This document shows, piece by piece, positions 62,080 through 64,000 of a stretch of DNA of 64,000 nt. The translations under genes and the position numbers were made by a program. Source of the stretch: Bolinopsis microptera (lineage: Eukaryota > Ctenophora > Tentaculata > Lobata > Bolinopsidae); NCBI RefSeq assembly GCF_026151205.1, contig NC_087074.1:16319962-16383961 (forward strand), in the 5' to 3' direction. Below the pieces are notes generated by a model. That model worked only from the letters and a program-made list of their open reading frames with translations. It had not been told where the DNA came from and made no database searches. Position 1 is the stretch's first letter. Each line of letters starts with the position of its first letter.

Positions 62080-63880
62080 ATCAATGATACGCCCTTCACA
62101 ACGTTTAAAATGTACAGATTTTTGTCTGAATAGGAATACAATGTCTACAATATATAGGAATAAATTAGGTGGTAACTATAGTGGTATGAGTGGTATGTCA
62201 AACAAACAAAGGGAGACCTGCGAGACCAGTAACAAACAAGCGATTTGTATGAATAGCCGGCGGAAATTGTCTAACATTCTAACATAATTAAATAAATGTT
62301 TAAGTAACACAACTACATGATTGCTGATAACCGTGGCTAGTAAGTAGTAGCAGCCACTGACTACTATGAATTAGCTGTGGGTAATACAATGTGATTATTA
62401 ACAGAAGTGACTCAGAAGTGTGACTAACGTCTAACAGTGGCCCTGTAGTGGAAAAGTTCAACAATCAACAGCGTGTTATTTCATTCAACTGCAGTTAAAT
62501 CTAGCGTCGATTCTATCATTATCAATTATCGATCGATAAATGACCAATTGCTGATCAATAAATGATTGTCGATCAATTACTGATCACTTACTGAATTACG
62601 AAATTGAAACAATTTGGAGCAAAACATTTGACTGAAAATTGAAAAAAGGCCCAAAAACAGATCGTTTTATCAAAACCCAACTAGTGGGTACAATACAAAT
62701 GTATGTGCATTTACGGTATGTGATAAAACCATTTGTGGTTAAGAAATTGGGCCCATTTAAAATAGTTCAGGGAAACTTTATAATTGCTCTAATTAATTAC
62801 TAAAATAGTGGAACGTTGTAATTGTTTGATATATAATATTAATTATGATAATGCCAAACGTTATACTTGTGTAATGTGTAATTAACGTAAGAAAAAGTAA
62901 ATTTACTGACGTACAACAGTCAGTATTTAATTCAGATTCTATATTTGTAACAACTAATTAATTAATGAACAGTAAACAAGGCCAGAATCTGGGGTAAAAC
63001 TATTGAACAGTAGTGGACTTGTTACGGAACAAGTTCCGTGACAATTGCTGTAACAAGTATCGTAACAGGTGCTGTAAGTGTAACAAGTATCATAACAGGT
63101 GCTGTGATTGTGAGAAATGCTGTTACTACTGTGATCACGAAAACATTGCAATCTTAAGGATTACGAGTGTGGCCAAGGAAATGATGCCGGGCCGGGAAAT
63201 CCGCGGCGAAATCTATGCGGAAATGAGTGGGGTCGGGGAGAGTGGGAGGTTGTCTGACCCTCTAGACCCGACCATTACTCCAAGTACTCTTAATTATAAT
63301 TGTAATCTTAATTAGAAAGCTGCACTAGATCACCGCGTGATAACCCTACTTTTCAGCAAGTCAAGGAACAGATCCTAATTAAACTTAAAGGTGAGTAGGG
63401 TATGGCTGTAGTTGCTGGTTGTTGGGCAGCAATGATCGCTGGTTGTGGGGCAGCGGGACTCCCTTGATAGTTGATAATTGTCTAGGTCGTTAGTTGAAAA
63501 CGATTTATTTCTAAGTTGGTTTGTCGATGAAAACGCAGCTGTCTAGAGTAAGGTACCCTACTTATAGGTCATTATTGTAGTAATAACAACTATTATAAAG
63601 TGAGTTACTCATAATTCATTATTGTAGTATTAACAACTATTATAAAGTAAGTTACTCATAATTCATTAATGTAGTATTAACAACTATTATAGAGTCAATA
63701 AAAAGAAGCAGGCACCTTCATAAGGTTGAAGGTTGAGTTGATTAATGCGAGTGTATTAAATAAGTGTTAATGATTAATACGAATTAACTAGAAAGGAGGT
63801 ACCAGTTTGCTTAAGTCTCGTGAACTTAAAGTTGGATCTATCCGTCACATGAGACGCGTGAGATATACAGGTTAGTAATC
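62080..63880. other. interval without a supported gene
   Basis: AT-rich sequence. It holds near-duplicate GTAACAAGTATCxTAACAGG words at 63050-63100, a TGCTGGTTGTxGGGCAGC duplication near 63410-63452, and three copies of a roughly 60-bp unit with ATTATTGTAGTATTAACAAC at 63565-63690. Open frames at 62084 and 63013 show no protein-like features. Confidence 0.4.
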
Positions 63881-63883
63881 GAT

Positions 63884-64000
63884 GCTGCCTGGGTAACAAG
63901 ATTGTTGCCTGGGTAACAAGATTGTTGCCTGGGTAACAAGATTGTTGCCTGGGTACTTACAAGATTGTTGCCTGGGTAACAAGATTGTTGCCTGGGTGAC
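63884..64000. repeat. 20-bp tandem array of X-box palindromes, cut by the window edge
   Basis: GTTGCCTGGGTAAC or a close variant occurs at 63884, 63904, 63924, 63944, 63967 and 63987, with a 20-bp period (one 23-bp step). Each 14-mer matches the RFX X-box pattern GTTRCC-NN-GGYAAC. The array continues past the right edge. Confidence 0.85.

Noticed and set aside
62084-63315. Small plus-strand frames of 67 and 100 residues
   Set aside because: Cysteine content of the second comes from a GTAACAAGTATCGTAACAGG-type repeat; no splice context, family or codon signal.

Overview
The window is animal nuclear DNA. It is AT-rich, has short spliced introns and is full of transposons and satellite arrays. 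It carries an adhesion GPCR with a GAIN/GPS region and an LGR-type rhodopsin-family GPCR behind LDLa domains. The mobile elements are R4/Dong and CR1-type LINEs, a Penelope-like element, a tRNA-derived SINE and many fold-back/MITE elements. Together these suggest an early-branching metazoan, perhaps a cnidarian; I cannot name a species and hold the phylum loosely. There is no sign of bacterial genes or CRISPR.

Layout. 1-1319 (-): 5' part of a secreted papain-family protein with a C-type-lectin-like tail, running off the left edge. 1.7-2.5 kb: two LINE scraps. 2.5-7.3 kb: no gene, but a cluster of X-box/E-box motifs at 5.4-5.75 kb. 7.3-12.5 kb: a complete-looking R4/Dong-type LINE inserted in a TAA microsatellite. 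12.8-17.45 kb (-): a CR1-type LINE with two open frames and an AAAAAAC slippery heptamer in their overlap. 17.5 kb: fold-back element. 19.4-30.4 kb (-): seven-exon 3' part of a receptor gene (LDLa-LDLa-TSP1-SRCR-LDLa-like repeats-7TM), with introns loaded with MITEs, fold-backs and a near-perfect 1-kb Penelope palindrome. 30.5-44.8 kb: no gene recognised; minisatellites, a SINE with target-site duplication, LINE pseudogenes, long inverted repeats, and a 1.64-kb element with 12 copies of one 14-bp motif arranged as a mirror. 44.8-55.4 kb (-): 28 exons of an adhesion GPCR (galactose-binding-like region, about 15 ephrin-receptor-like cysteine-rich exons, GAIN/GPS, 7TM), with internal exon duplication and a 37-bp intron array that repeats splice-site sequences. 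55.5-64 kb: large tandem arrays (8, 23, 33, 26, 20 bp units), a GC-rich CCAAT-box island, and an X-box tandem array at the right edge.

The two GPCR genes are the main cellular content. Both are on the minus strand, both are large modular surface receptors, and both carry copies of the same TACCTTATCGG-ended MITE in introns. The 5' ends of both genes were not found. Exon joins were worked out by eye from AG/GT sites and reading phase; phases agree at every join listed, but coordinates may be off by one or two bases.
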